From: Streptomyces lydicus
GTDB taxonomy: Bacteria; Actinomycetota; Actinomycetes; Streptomycetales; Streptomycetaceae
Reading direction: 5' to 3'
NCBI RefSeq assembly: GCF_001729485.1
Contig: NZ_CP017157.1
Location: 5,766,001 to 5,830,000 of the forward strand
DNA: 64,000 nt
A program made the translations under genes and the position numbers. This document shows, piece after piece, positions 1-9,175 of this stretch; position 1 is the stretch's first letter; each line of letters opens with the position of its first letter. A model generated the notes under the pieces. The model had not been told where the DNA came from and did not search any database. It was given only the letters and a program-made list of their open reading frames with translations.

Positions 1-1497
1 GCCGGGCACCGACACCGGCTCCTCCGTCGCCACCGCCCTGACCTGGGACGGGATGATCCCGTCCGGAATCGGCCCGGCGGCCGCGGCACTCCTGCCCCGG
101 CCCGAGACCAGGGCGTGCAGCCCGCCGGCGAGCGCCATCCCGAAGATCCAGGAGAACGGCGCCACCACCCCGAAGGCCGGGACCAGCGCGACCGCGGCGG
201 ACACCGCGGCGGCCGGCAGGAAGGCGATCACCGCCCTGGGGTTGTAGCCCCTGCGGTAGAAGTACGCGCCCGCGGCATCGGCGGAGAACAGCGCGTCGAC
301 GTCGATCCGGCCGCGCCGTACGAGGTAGTAGTCGACCAGCAGAATCGCCACCAGGGGCCCGAGGAAGGCACCCAGCGCACCCAGGAAGTACTGGATCACC
401 AGCGCCGAGGAATACAGCTTCCAGGGCATGACGACGACGGCCAGCACCGCGGTGATCATGCCGCCGCGCCTGAAGTTCAGATACTTCGGCGCGAGGTTGG
501 CGAAGTCGTAGGCGGGCGAGACGAAGTTGGCGACGACGTTGATGCCGATGGTGGCGACGATGAAGGCCAGCGCGCCGATGACGGTGACCACCGGGTTGTC
601 GATCTTCTGGATCACCTTCACCGGGTCGTAGATCGCCTCGCCGAACACCGAGATGGTGCCGGCGGTGACCAGCACGGCGACCACGGCGAAGGCGGTGAAG
701 TTCACCGGCAGGCCGATGAGGTTGCCGCGCCGGTAGGAGCGGTGGTCGGGCGTGAAGCGGGCGAAGTCCGCGTAGTTGAGCACCAGGGTCAGGAAGGTCG
801 CGACGGTCAGGCTGACCGCGATGAGACTCTGCCGGGCCTGCTCGGCACCGCTGAGGCCGGTGATGCTGCGGGTCAGCGAGATGTCCCCGCCGGCCCTGAT
901 GACCAGATAGAGCGCGAGGGCGAGCACCACCAGCCAGACCACCGGCCCGGTCGCGAAGTCCTGCACCTTGCGGATGAACTCCATCCCCCGCGTCAGCAGG
1001 GCGGCCTGGAGTCCCCACATCACCATGAACGCGACCCAGCCCAGCGTCGACAGGCCCAGCACGGAGTTGTGGTTGTACGCGTCCAGGCCGGGCGCGAGCT
1101 GCAGGGTCAGCAGCACGACGGCGGTGGAGGCCAGCCAGGTCTGGATGCCGTACCAGGCCACGGCCATCACCGCGCGCAGCAGCGCCGGGATGTTGGCCCC
1201 GTACACCCCCCAGCTGGCGCGGGCGAGCACCGGGTAGGGCACACCGGTGCGGTGCCCCGCGTGCCCCATGCGGTTCATCAGCCAGTAGACGATCGTGATG
1301 CCGGCCAGCAGCGCGACGAACACCTCCCAGGCCGGCAGGCCCAGCACGAACAGGCTGGAGGCGAAGGCGTAGTTGCTGATCGCGTGGGTGTCGGACATCC
1401 ACAGCGCGAAGATGCTGTACGTGCCCCATTTGCGCTCGGTGGCGGGCGCGAGGTCCTCGTTGAACAGCCGCGGGTCCGGCTGCGGGGGTGTGGTCAC
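1..1497 (-). CDS. NCS1-family allantoin/hydantoin-type permease (3' end cut by window)
   Basis: Integral membrane symporter of the nucleobase-cation-symport-1 family, probably importing allantoin, a hydantoin or a related nucleobase. The reading frame starts with GTG at 1497 after a GGGAGG ribosome site and stays open to base 1, so the C-terminus is missing (499 codons present). The N-terminus contains the family-like stretch LFNEDLAPATERKWGTYSIF, followed by about twelve hydrophobic segments, with YGIQTWLAS and NYADFARF in the expected places. It lies 60 bp downstream of a racemase-family gene on the same strand, so the two are probably co-transcribed; with the AllR-like gene next door this favours allantoin or hydantoin as substrate. 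Cytosine, uracil or another nucleobase cannot be excluded by reading alone. Confidence 0.85.
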   Translation of the reverse strand, partial: MTTPPQPDPRLFNEDLAPATERKWGTYSIFALWMSDTHAISNYAFASSLFVLGLPAWEVFVALLAGITIVYWLMNRMGHAGHRTGVPYPVLARASWGVYGANIPALLRAVMAVAWYGIQTWLASTAVVLLTLQLAPGLDAYNHNSVLGLSTLGWVAFMVMWGLQAALLTRGMEFIRKVQDFATGPVVWLVVLALALYLVIRAGGDISLTRSITGLSGAEQARQSLIAVSLTVATFLTLVLNYADFARFTPDHRSYRRGNLIGLPVNFTAFAVVAVLVTAGTISVFGEAIYDPVKVIQKIDNPVVTVIGALAFIVATIGINVVANFVSPAYDFANLAPKYLNFRRGGMITAVLAVVVMPWKLYSSALVIQYFLGALGAFLGPLVAILLVDYYLVRRGRIDVDALFSADAAGAYFYRRGYNPRAVIAFLPAAAVSAAVALVPAFGVVAPFSWIFGMALAGGLHALVSGRGRSAAAAGPIPDGIIPSQVRAVATEEPVSVPG

Positions 1498-1557
1498 GGG
1501 TCCTCCCAGGCAGGTTGGGTGGAGCTTGGGGAGCGAGATCAGGAGAAGCGTCAGTCG

Positions 1558-2346
1558 TCAGATGTCTGATGTCTGTGCGGAAAATTCGGTGGCCAGGAGC
1601 CGGCCCGTGTCGCGCACCGGGGACAGATGCCTGCTCAGCGGCCACGCGGAGATGGCTTTCGGGCGCGGTGGCGCGAAGCTGCGCACCGTACTGGTGGTGA
1701 GCCCGAGGCCGACGACCGACTCGGCGAACTTCACCGCCGCGGCGACCCCGTCGACGACCGGCACCCCGAGCGCCGCCGCGACCTCGGCGTCCAGCCCGGC
1801 CATCCCGCCGCAGCCCAGACAGATCACCTCGGCGCCGGCCCGGACCACCTCGCGGGCGGTCTCGATGATCACCTCGACGGTCCGCCGGGGATCCTCCTCC
1901 AGCTCCAGCACCCCGAGCCCGGTGCCGCGCACCGCGGCACAGCGCTGCAGCAGCCCGGCGGTCAGCAGCCGGTCCTGGATCTGGGGTACGGCGCGGTCGA
2001 GGGTGGTCACGACCCCGTAGGCGTGCCCGAGCATCATCGCCATCTGGGCGGCGCTCTCGGTGATGTCCAGTACGGGGACGTCCAGCAGCTCCTGGGCGCC
2101 CTCCCGGCCCGGTTCGCCGAAGCCGGCCATGACCAGCGCGTCGAACGGGGTGCCGAGGGTGGCGAGCCGGTCCAGGACGGCCGCGGCGCTGAGGTAGCCC
2201 TCGAAGTGCCCCTCGATGGATTCGGGACCCCACAGGGGTTCGGTGGCGAGGATCTCGGTGCCCGGCGCGGCGGCTGCGGTGGCGGTGGCGCGGATCGAGG
2301 CGGTCATGGAAGCCGTGGTGTTCGGGTTCATGACGAGAATGCGCAT
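1558..2346 (-). CDS. Asp/Glu/hydantoin racemase family protein, first catalytic Cys absent
   Basis: Protein of 262 residues in the Asp/Glu/hydantoin racemase superfamily, which includes allantoin racemase. The start MRILVMNPNT is typical of the family, as are SIEGH near residue 43, VVTTL at 112-116 and LGCGGMAGL at 177-185. Known hydantoin and allantoin racemases use two cysteines. The second is present here (Cys179), but the first, expected in a CFxDPG-like motif, is Gly75 in AGFGEPG. Two-base racemisation by the usual mechanism is therefore doubtful; a decarboxylase-like or single-cysteine activity is possible. The tail after residue 225 is longer than usual. It is the first gene of an apparent operon with the NCS1 permease and has its own promoter with an AllR-like box. 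Confidence 0.8.
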   Translation of the reverse strand: MRILVMNPNTTASMTASIRATATAAAAPGTEILATEPLWGPESIEGHFEGYLSAAAVLDRLATLGTPFDALVMAGFGEPGREGAQELLDVPVLDITESAAQMAMMLGHAYGVVTTLDRAVPQIQDRLLTAGLLQRCAAVRGTGLGVLELEEDPRRTVEVIIETAREVVRAGAEVICLGCGGMAGLDAEVAAALGVPVVDGVAAAVKFAESVVGLGLTTSTVRSFAPPRPKAISAWPLSRHLSPVRDTGRLLATEFSAQTSDI

Positions 2347-2368
2347 GACTCTCCAGCGATTTGGAGGA

Positions 2369-2431
2369 TTCCACAGAATGGACAGTAGGTTTCGCGCAGC
2401 AGAACGTAGCTACGGCCACTGGCACCGTCAA
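2369..2431 (-). promoter_or_regulatory. Promoter of racemase-permease operon with AllR-like box
   Basis: Read on the minus strand, TTGACG (2426-2431) and TACGTT (2403-2408) are separated by 17 bp and form a good sigma-70-type promoter. Downstream of the predicted start site is TTCCACAGAATGGAC (2369-2383), which fits TTCC-N7-GGAA with one mismatch. The box would sit in the untranslated leader, where a repressor could block elongation or initiation. The divergent allR gene begins at 2615 and may also be affected. Confidence 0.55.
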
Positions 2432-2614
2432 GGGATCGCGGCTACCCAGTTGGCCGGCATCTCGCACGGTGGGACAAAGGGGCCTGACCGGCGGGAACGA
2501 GTGTGCGAGAGACCGTGTGTCACCGTAGGGGGACCGGTAGGCTGCTCCGGTCGGGCCCGGCGCCCGTTAGTCCCGAGCCGAGACCGATCTGACCCGCCCT
2601 GAAAGGAACGCGAC

Positions 2615-3415
2615 GTGCCGCCGTCCAGCGCCAGCACCTCCGCCGCCGAAGCCAAGCCCGCAGGCGCCGGCGGCGTCCAGTCCCTCGAGCGCGCCTTCGA
2701 CCTGCTGGAGCGGATGGCCGACGCCGGCGGCGAGGTCGGTCTGAGCGAGCTGTCCGGCAGCAGCGGTCTGCCGCTGCCCACCATCCACCGGCTGATGCGC
2801 ACGCTCGTCGCGTGCGGTTACGTACGGCAGCAGCCCAACCGCCGGTACGCGCTCGGCCCCCGGCTGATCCGCCTCGGCGAGAGCGCCTCGCGCCTGCTGG
2901 GCACCTGGGCCCGGCCGTTCCTGGCCCGCCTGGTGGAGGAGACCGGCGAGACCGCCAACATGGCGCTGCTCGACGGCGACGAGATCGTGTACGTCGCGCA
3001 GGTGCCCTCCCGGCACGCGGTCCGGATGTTCACCGAGGTCGGCCGCCGGGTGCTGCCGCACTCCACCGGCGTCGGCAAGGCGCTGCTGGCCAACCACCCG
3101 CCGGAGGAGGTCCGCGCGCTACTCGGCCGTACGGGGATGCCCGCCGCGACCGACAAGACGATCACCGACCCGGAGCGCTTCCTGGAGGCGCTGGCCGACG
3201 TCCGCCGGCTGGGCTACGCCGTCGACGACAACGAGCAGGAGATCGGCGTCCGCTGCCTCGCCGTGCCGGTGCCCAACTCCCCCACCTCCGCCGCGATCTC
3301 CATCTCCGGTCCGACCGGCCGGGTGACCGAGGCCGCCACGGACAAGATCGTGCCGGTGCTGCAGGACGTCGCGGCGCAGCTGTCGGTGGCGCTGGCCAAC
3401 CAGACGCCCGCCTAG
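2615..3415 (+). CDS. allR: IclR-family regulator, AllR-like
   Basis: Transcription factor of 266 residues. An N-terminal winged HTH at about residues 21-85 (VQSLERAFDLLERM, then LPLPTIHRLMRTLVACGYV) is followed by the IclR effector domain, with the typical LPHSTGVGKALLA and AVPV-x-AAISISGP segments. GTG start at 2615 with GAAAGGAA ahead of it. In S. coelicolor an IclR repressor named AllR sits near malate synthase and controls allantoin and glyoxylate genes; the neighbours here (racemase, NCS1 permease, malate synthase) and the shared box at glyoxylate genes fit that role. The name rests on context and general similarity, not on a search. Confidence 0.75.
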   Translation: MPPSSASTSAAEAKPAGAGGVQSLERAFDLLERMADAGGEVGLSELSGSSGLPLPTIHRLMRTLVACGYVRQQPNRRYALGPRLIRLGESASRLLGTWARPFLARLVEETGETANMALLDGDEIVYVAQVPSRHAVRMFTEVGRRVLPHSTGVGKALLANHPPEEVRALLGRTGMPAATDKTITDPERFLEALADVRRLGYAVDDNEQEIGVRCLAVPVPNSPTSAAISISGPTGRVTEAATDKIVPVLQDVAAQLSVALANQTPA

Positions 3416-3471
3416 GGAACCGGCCGAAGGAATCGGGGCCGGCCGGGGCGCAGGCCGCCGCGGCCCCCCGG

Positions 3472-3825
3472 TCAGCGGCCGGGCGGCAGCTTGCCGAAGC
3501 GGTCGATACCCTCGCGCACCTCGCTCAGCGCGGGCGACAGCGCGCTCACCGAGCCCACCGCTCCGGCGATCAGCAGCAGCGAGCGGCGCAGCCGGGGCAC
3601 CTCCGGCAGCCCGTGGCTGACCATCGCGTCCAGTGCCGCCAGCTCGTCGTCGGCGGCCACCCGGTCCGGTAACTCCCCGGGGAGCACGGCCAGCTGACGG
3701 CGCAGCCGGGCGACCGCACCGCGCAGTTCCTGGACGCGCGGGTCACTGTCGACCGCGGTCACTCGTCCGTCCCTCCGCAGCTGTTCCACAACGACGGCTT
3801 CCTCCATGGCCGTTGCCCGTTCCAC
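3472..3825 (-). CDS. Small DUF5955-type protein
   Basis: A charged alpha-helical protein of about 111-117 residues with no known role. It has the pattern I associate with a Streptomyces family called DUF5955: DPRVQELRGAVARLRRQL, a DELAALDAM segment, then a short hydrophobic stretch LLLIAGAVGSVSAL. The start is uncertain: GTG at 3825 gives 117 residues, ATG at 3807 gives 111, and neither has a strong ribosome site. A TTCC-N7-GGGA element overlaps the upstream start, which hints that the gene belongs to the AllR-like regulon. Family assignment is from memory. Confidence 0.6.
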   Translation of the reverse strand: MERATAMEEAVVVEQLRRDGRVTAVDSDPRVQELRGAVARLRRQLAVLPGELPDRVAADDELAALDAMVSHGLPEVPRLRRSLLLIAGAVGSVSALSPALSEVREGIDRFGKLPPGR

Positions 3826-3834
3826 AATGCGGGA
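3820..3834 (-). promoter_or_regulatory. Candidate AllR-like box at the DUF5955 gene
   Basis: TTCCACAATGCGGGA matches TTCC-N7-GGAA with one mismatch and shares the ACnAT core with the boxes at 2369 and 20016. It covers the upstream GTG start of the small gene and lies 13-27 bp upstream of the alternative ATG start. Confidence 0.4.
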
Positions 3835-4014
3835 CAGTTAACGCCACTCTGCGCTGCCCGCGCCATACGGAGAGCGAAAATCCCCCCGATCACCGGCGCG
3901 ACGGGGCGCGATCCCCGGAGGGAACGCGCCCCACGCACCATCGAGCATCCGCGTCACGGGAATCCGTGTTCGCCCGCGTCCGCCTCCCGGCAGCCCCGGC
4001 CCGGGACTCCCGGC

Positions 4015-5865
4015 TCAGGAGTCCTGCTTGGGCTGCACCGCGTTGCGCCACACCCGGACGTCGACGGTCATGTAGCTGCTGGGGTCCGACTTCGGCGCGA
4101 AGCCCTTGAACGTGATCAGGGCGACGTGGCCGTAGTCGGTGGTCAGGCAGATCTGCGCGCCCTTGGTGAGCTGCTTGGCGAGGATCGTCTCGGTGAAGCG
4201 GGTCTCGTTGCGGCAGGTGTCGAGCGAGCCCTCCTCACCGGCGTTGAGCAGCACCAACTTGCCGTTCTCGGTGTTGACCTGGTCGTCCGAGTAGCTGTTG
4301 TCCTGGTACGCGAAGTCGGTGTCGGTGTCGGTGTCGGTGTTCGTCGGCTTCATCGCCTCGTCCGCCATCGACAGGTGGTAGTCGTCGGGCAGATTGATGT
4401 TCTTGAAGTCGACCGGCGCCGGGTCCTGCCGGGGCGCGGCGGGGGTGTTCGTCGCGCCGTCGGGGGCGGCCGTCGCGCCGGGGGTGGGCGTCGGCGAGGC
4501 ATCGCCGTGCGCCGCCTTGTCGTTGCCGGTGGCCCGGTCGGTCCGCTGCCGGCCGTCGTCCTTCATGAAGGTGTAGACGACCGCGCCGCCGGCGCCCGCG
4601 AACACCAGCAGGCAGAGCACCACCAGGGCGGCGATCAGGCCCTTGCGCTTCTTCTTCGGGGGCTGCGGGACCGGCGCCCCGGGCACGGCGGCGGTGGGGC
4701 CGGTGCCGAGCGGACCGGTCGAGGCCGCACCGGCGTGCGTCGCGGTGCCCTGCGCCGGGGTGCCGACGGTCGGCGCGTACGCGGGGCCGAAGCCGGGCGG
4801 CGGGGTCTGCGGGTGGTTCAGCTCGGTCGGCACCGGCGGGACGGCCGGCGGCTGCGCGGGGGCCTGGGCCGGTGGGGCGGGCACGGTGGGCGGCCGGACC
4901 GGAGCGCCCGCGGTGGGCGCCTCCAGCGGGGGCGGCGGCGCCTGGGCAGGGGCCGGTGCCGCCGCGCGGGTGGTGATGTCCGCGGCGACGGCGGTGGGCA
5001 GCCACTCCTCGGGCCGGCGCAGCTGGGTCTGGCCGGAGGCCGCGCCGCACAGCGCGATCACCTCGGCGACGGACGGCCGCTCCGCGGCGTCCTTGGCCAG
5101 GCAGCGGGTGACCAACTCGCGCAGTTCCGTCGGCAGTCCGGTCAGGTCGGGCTCTTCGTGGACGATGCGGTAGAGCACGCCGTGCGAGGTGCCCTCGCCG
5201 AACGCCGGTGCGCCGATGGCCGCGTACGCCGCGACCTGGCCGAGCGCGAAGATGTCGGTGGCCGGGGTGATGGTGCTGCCCGCGGCCTGCTCCGGCGCCA
5301 TGAAGGTGGGAGTGCCGACGGTGACGCCGCTGCTGGTCAGTGAGGTCGCGTCGGCGGCCCGGGCGATACCGAAGTCGATGACCCGCGGGCCGTCGGCGGC
5401 CAGCAGCACGTTGGACGGCTTCAGGTCCCGGTGGACGATGCCCGCGCCATGGATGACCTGCAGCGCCTCGGCGATCCCGGCGACCAGCAGCAGTACGGTC
5501 GGCACCGGCAGCTTGCCGTGCCCGGCGACCGCCGCGGCGAGCGAGGGGCCGGGGACGTACGCGGTGGCGAGCCAGGGGCTCGGGCCGTCGGCGTCGGCGT
5601 CGATGACCGGCGCGGTGAACAGCCCCTGCACCCGCTGCGCGGACTGCACTTCCTGCTTGAACCGGCGCCGGAACTCCGCGTCCTCGCTGAACTCGGGGCG
5701 GATCACCTTGATGGCCACCGGGCGTCCGCCGGGCGTGTAGGAGAGGTACACCTTGCCCATGCCGCCGGCGCCGAGCCGTGCGGTGAGGCGGTAGCCCGCG
5801 ATCGCACGGGGGTCGTCCCCCTCCAGCGGCTGAAAGATCCCGGACGGGCCCACACTGTTCACCAC
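4015..5865 (-). CDS. Membrane Ser/Thr protein kinase
   Basis: Hanks-type kinase of about 616 residues with one transmembrane segment. The kinase domain (about residues 25-280) has the glycine loop GAGGMGKVY, the lysine in VAIKVIRPE, the catalytic loop HRDLKPSN, DFG and APE. A proline/alanine-rich linker leads to a basic stop-transfer-like KKKRKG and a hydrophobic helix at about 411-434. The outer part of roughly 180 residues has two cysteines and no PASTA repeats, so its ligand is unknown. GTG start at 5865 or 5862 follows GGGGGAC. A hexanucleotide GTCGGT repeated four times at 4315-4338 encodes the Thr-Asp run in the outer domain. No link to purine metabolism is visible. Confidence 0.9.
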   Translation of the reverse strand: MVNSVGPSGIFQPLEGDDPRAIAGYRLTARLGAGGMGKVYLSYTPGGRPVAIKVIRPEFSEDAEFRRRFKQEVQSAQRVQGLFTAPVIDADADGPSPWLATAYVPGPSLAAAVAGHGKLPVPTVLLLVAGIAEALQVIHGAGIVHRDLKPSNVLLAADGPRVIDFGIARAADATSLTSSGVTVGTPTFMAPEQAAGSTITPATDIFALGQVAAYAAIGAPAFGEGTSHGVLYRIVHEEPDLTGLPTELRELVTRCLAKDAAERPSVAEVIALCGAASGQTQLRRPEEWLPTAVAADITTRAAAPAPAQAPPPPLEAPTAGAPVRPPTVPAPPAQAPAQPPAVPPVPTELNHPQTPPPGFGPAYAPTVGTPAQGTATHAGAASTGPLGTGPTAAVPGAPVPQPPKKKRKGLIAALVVLCLLVFAGAGGAVVYTFMKDDGRQRTDRATGNDKAAHGDASPTPTPGATAAPDGATNTPAAPRQDPAPVDFKNINLPDDYHLSMADEAMKPTNTDTDTDTDFAYQDNSYSDDQVNTENGKLVLLNAGEEGSLDTCRNETRFTETILAKQLTKGAQICLTTDYGHVALITFKGFAPKSDPSSYMTVDVRVWRNAVQPKQDS

Positions 5866-6252
5866 GACGTCCCCCGACTCAGAAAAGCGATGGCCTGACC
5901 CGCCGCACCGGCGGGCAGCCACGATGTCCGCAACGGGGCAGAACCTTATCCGGCCACACGGCAGGCCGTGACATCGCCGGCGGGCGAACGGGACACCTTG
6001 TCCGAAGAGCCGGTTTCGCGCGGGCAATTGGGGCTTCACCAGGGCCGCATCACCCCCACACCCGCCCCGTACGCCCCATCGACCACTCCCCCGTCCGCGC
6101 TACCCGCTTTCGGCCTGATGATGTGTCAGTACGTACGTTCTCCCCGGCACCCATTGGCATGTTCGTCGCGAATTCGATGCGTATACGGTGGCGGAACGGA
6201 GCATTCTCCCCTCTAAGGAAATATCCGGCATATCACTGGATCGGAGACTGCC
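5866..6252. other. Gene-free stretch between kinase and small gene
   Basis: A divergent intergenic region of 387 bp that must hold the promoters of the kinase (minus) and the small gene (plus). It is locally AT-richer around 6120-6240 than the genes beside it. I see no long hairpin, no second palindrome of note and no convincing coding frame. Confidence 0.5.
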
Positions 6253-6477
6253 ATGGAGCCCAACACCGGTCCCGGCACCGGCCCGAACCGCCGCGGCGTC
6301 AGCGTCGTCCAGCTCATCTGTCGCGCGTACGGCCTTTCCGATGCGTCGGAAATCACCATGGAGCACATACACCGCTACGTCGCCGAGCGGCGGCGCGTGG
6401 AGGAGCGGACGCACCATCTGCGGGAGCGCTTCCGGCCGAGCATCCCCCGCCCGCGCGCGTCCGACGACGCGGCCTGA
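6253..6477 (+). CDS. Small hypothetical protein, 74 aa
   Basis: Begins with ATG after GGAGACTGCC. The product is basic and probably helical: a short N-terminal linker, then VVQLICRAYGLSDASEITMEHIHRYVAERRRVEERTHHLRER in outline (residues about 18-60). No transmembrane segment or known motif is recognised. It stands alone between the kinase and the nucleotidyltransferase, 80 bp upstream of the latter on the same strand, so co-transcription is possible. Codon use is typical for the window, which supports it being real. Confidence 0.55.
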   Translation: MEPNTGPGTGPNRRGVSVVQLICRAYGLSDASEITMEHIHRYVAERRRVEERTHHLRERFRPSIPRPRASDDAA

Positions 6478-6557
6478 GCGACGGCCCGCGCACCGGCACC
6501 GCGGGCGGCACCCATCGGGACGACGCGCCACACGGCGCCATGAGGTAAGCAGTCCCC

Positions 6558-7235
6558 ATGGCACCGACAGCATCGACACCGCCGGGAGAACCGTCCGCCG
6601 CACCGCGGCCCGAGGGGAGGGTCGCCGGTCTGCTGCTCGCCGCCGGCGGCGGCCGGCGCCTGGGGGGACGGCCCAAGGCCCTGCTCGACCACCGGGGACG
6701 GCCGCTGGTCGAGCACGCCGCGCGGGTCCTGCGGGACGGCGGCTGCGACCCCGTGCACCTGGTGCTGGGCGCGGCCGCCGACGCCGTTCGCGCCCGGGCC
6801 GACCTCTCGGCGTACGGCGTCTCGGAGAACCCCGACTGGCAGCAGGGCATGGGCAGTTCACTGCGGGTGGGACTGGCCGCGCTGGCCGGTTCGGGGGCCG
6901 GGGCGGTGGTGGTGTCCCTGGTGGACCAGCCGGGCATCGGCGCCACGGCGGTCGCCCGGCTGATCGCCGCGTACGCCGCGGGCGCGGACCTGGCGGCGGC
7001 CTCGTACGACGGGCGCCGCGGCCACCCCGTGCTGTTCGGCGCCGACCGCTGGGCGGACATCGCGGCGAGCGCGGAGGGCGACCGCGGCGCCCGCGCCTAC
7101 CTCCAGCGGCACGCCGCCGCGCTCACCCTCGTCGAGTGCTCCGACATCGCCGCGCCGTACGACATCGACACGCCGGAGGACCTGCACCGACTGGAGCAGG
7201 CATCGCGCGGGCACGAGGGGGGTGATGGAGAGTGA
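6558..7235 (+). CDS. MobA/MocA-like nucleotidyltransferase
   Basis: Molybdenum-cofactor cytidylyl- or guanylyltransferase-type enzyme of 225 residues. The nucleotide-binding signature LLLAAGGGRRLGGRPKALL is at about 25-43; GMGSSLRVGLA and SLVDQPG (metal-binding Asp) follow at the expected spacing, and a PYDIDTPEDL segment ends the domain. The type is consistent with making molybdopterin cytosine dinucleotide for a xanthine dehydrogenase, three subunits of which are encoded at 49-53 kb. It lies between the AllR-like region and malate synthase. A nucleotidyltransferase acting on another cofactor is a weaker alternative. Confidence 0.75.
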   Translation: MAPTASTPPGEPSAAPRPEGRVAGLLLAAGGGRRLGGRPKALLDHRGRPLVEHAARVLRDGGCDPVHLVLGAAADAVRARADLSAYGVSENPDWQQGMGSSLRVGLAALAGSGAGAVVVSLVDQPGIGATAVARLIAAYAAGADLAAASYDGRRGHPVLFGADRWADIAASAEGDRGARAYLQRHAAALTLVECSDIAAPYDIDTPEDLHRLEQASRGHEGGDGE

Positions 7236-7305
7236 CGAGTGTGGCACCGGGCGCCATTCGATCACCACTTGTGTCGACCCGGAGAATCTCGACATCAACA
7301 AACCA

Positions 7306-7334
7306 TTGAAGTTCCGCGATAAGGAAACTAGTCT
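7306..7334 (+). promoter_or_regulatory. Malate synthase promoter with central AllR-like palindrome
   Basis: TTGAAG (7306-7311) and TAGTCT (7329-7334) are separated by exactly 17 bp. The spacer begins with TTCCGCGATAAGGAA (7312-7326), a perfect TTCC-N7-GGAA inverted repeat. A protein bound there would exclude RNA polymerase, so repression is the likely mode. The leader to the start codon is about 120 nt. Confidence 0.6.
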
Positions 7335-7459
7335 CCACTGGTCAGAAGCGCCCTGAACCCGAACGGCGCCCGCGACCGTATCTCGGAGCCCGCGGCACCC
7401 CGTGCCGCCCCGGCGCCCCGGCGGCCGCCAGGCACCGCCGCTGAATGGAGTGACAGCTC

Positions 7460-9088
7460 ATGTCCGCACCAGCGCCGTCCCCGCTGGCCATCGTCGAAGT
7501 CGACCCCGCCCACACCCCCGAACGGCAGGACGAGGTCCTCACCGACGCCGCGCTCGCCTTCGTCGCCGAGCTGCACCGCCGGTTCACCCCGCGCCGCGAC
7601 GAACTGCTCGCGCGCCGTGCCGAGCGCCGCGCCGAGATCGCGCGGACCAGCACGCTGGACTTCCTCCCGGAGACCGCGGCCGTCCGCGCCGACGACAGCT
7701 GGAAGGTCGCCGAGGCCCCCGAGGCGCTCAACGACCGCCGGGTGGAGATCACCGGTCCCACCGACCGCAAGATGACGATCAACGCCCTCAACTCGGGCGC
7801 CAGGGTCTGGCTCGCCGACTTCGAGGACGCCTCCGCCCCCACCTGGGAGAACGTCGTCACCGGACAGCTCAACCTGATCGACGCCTACGAGCGCCGGATC
7901 GACTTCACCGACCCGGCCTCCGGCAAGTCGTACGCCCTCAAGCCCGCCGAGGAACTGGCGACCGTCGTGATGCGGCCGCGCGGCTGGCACCTGGAGGAGC
8001 GCCACCTGCAGTTCGAGGGCCGCCCGGTCCCCGGCGCGCTGGTCGACTTCGGCCTCTACTTCTTCCACAACGCCAAGCGGCTGCTCTCCCTCGGCAAGGG
8101 CCCGTACTTCTACCTCCCGAAGACCGAGTCGCACCTGGAGGCCCGCCTCTGGAACGACATCTTCGTCTTCGCCCAGGACTACGTGGGCATCCCCCAGGGC
8201 ACCGTCCGCGCCACGGTCCTCATCGAGACCATCACGGCCGCGTACGAGATGGAGGAGATCCTCTACGAGCTCCGCGACCACGCCTCCGGCCTCAACGCCG
8301 GCCGCTGGGACTACCTCTTCTCCATCGTCAAGAACTTCCGCGACGGCGGCGCCAAGTTCGTCCTGCCGGACCGCAACGCGGTCACCATGACGGCCCCGTT
8401 CATGCGCGCCTACACCGAACTCCTCGTGCGCACCTGCCACAAGCGCGGCGCGCACGCCATCGGCGGGATGGCGGCCTTCATCCCCAACCGCCGCGACCCG
8501 GAGGCCAACGAGAAGGCCCTGGCCAAGGTCAAGAACGACAAGGACCGCGAGGCCGGCGACGGCTTCGACGGCTCCTGGGTCGCCCACCCCGACCTGGTCC
8601 CGGTCGCCCGTGCCTCCTTCGACGCGGTCCTCGGCGACAAGCCGAACCAGAAGGACCGGCTGCGCGAGGACGTCTCCGTCTCCGCCGCCGACCTCATCGC
8701 CATCGACTCCCTCGACGCCAAGCCCACCTACCAGGGCCTGATCGACGCCGTCCAGGTCGGCACCCGCTACATCGAAGCCTGGCTCCGCGGCCTCGGCGCG
8801 GTCGCCATCTTCGGCCTCATGGAGGACGCGGCCACCGCGGAGATCTCCCGCTCCCAGATCTGGCAGTGGGTCGACGCCGGCGTCGTCTTCGAGAACGGCG
8901 AAAAGGCCACGGCAGACCTGGTCCGCACGATCGCCGCCGACGAACTGGCCGCCCTCCGCACCGAACTCGGCGAGGAAGCCTTCACCTCCGGCAAGTGGCA
9001 GCAGGCCCACGACCTCCTCCTGAAGGTCTCCCTGGACCCCGACTACGCGGAATTCCTGACCCTCCCGGCTTACGAACTGCTGGGCTGA
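7460..9088 (+). CDS. aceB: Malate synthase A
   Basis: Condenses glyoxylate with acetyl-CoA to malate in the cytosol. The 542-residue length is right for the A-type enzyme. Conserved blocks are visible: [22 protein letters not shown] (in parts, about 96-117), [28 protein letters not shown], and [10 protein letters not shown] in the C-terminal half. ATG start at 7460 after a GGAGTG site. Placed beside the allantoin-type genes and carrying the AllR-like palindrome in its promoter, it probably serves glyoxylate released from allantoin or ureidoglycolate as well as a glyoxylate shunt. A strong hairpin follows the stop codon. Confidence 0.95.
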   Translation: MSAPAPSPLAIVEVDPAHTPERQDEVLTDAALAFVAELHRRFTPRRDELLARRAERRAEIARTSTLDFLPETAAVRADDSWKVAEAPEALNDRRVEITGPTDRKMTINALNSGARVWLADFEDASAPTWENVVTGQLNLIDAYERRIDFTDPASGKSYALKPAEELATVVMRPRGWHLEERHLQFEGRPVPGALVDFGLYFFHNAKRLLSLGKGPYFYLPKTESHLEARLWNDIFVFAQDYVGIPQGTVRATVLIETITAAYEMEEILYELRDHASGLNAGRWDYLFSIVKNFRDGGAKFVLPDRNAVTMTAPFMRAYTELLVRTCHKRGAHAIGGMAAFIPNRRDPEANEKALAKVKNDKDREAGDGFDGSWVAHPDLVPVARASFDAVLGDKPNQKDRLREDVSVSAADLIAIDSLDAKPTYQGLIDAVQVGTRYIEAWLRGLGAVAIFGLMEDAATAEISRSQIWQWVDAGVVFENGEKATADLVRTIAADELAALRTELGEEAFTSGKWQQAHDLLLKVSLDPDYAEFLTLPAYELLG

Positions 9089-9104
9089 GCACGGTCGCAC
9101 CGCA

Positions 9105-9153
9105 CGCAGGGCCGGTACCTCCTCCCCTTCGGGGTGGCGGTACCGGCCCTGCG
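9105..9153. terminator. Bidirectional terminator
   Basis: Perfect 15-bp arms CGCAGGGCCGGTACC (9105-9119) and its complement (9139-9153) around a loop that itself contains CCCC-TTC-GGGG. It lies between malate synthase and the convergent M20 peptidase gene. Confidence 0.75.
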
Positions 9154-9175
9154 CCGTACGGCGGCAGCCGGCCCG

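Noticed and set aside
115..1569. Long plus-strand open frame (484 codons) opposite the NCS1 permease
   Set aside because: Its translation is rich in Gly/Arg/Glu/Asp/His without domains, and the minus strand has a clear transporter with a ribosome site.
7328..9100. Minus-strand frame of 590 codons opposite malate synthase
   Set aside because: Composition typical of an antisense shadow in high-GC DNA (Val/Gly/Glu/Asp-rich); malate synthase on the plus strand is unmistakable.
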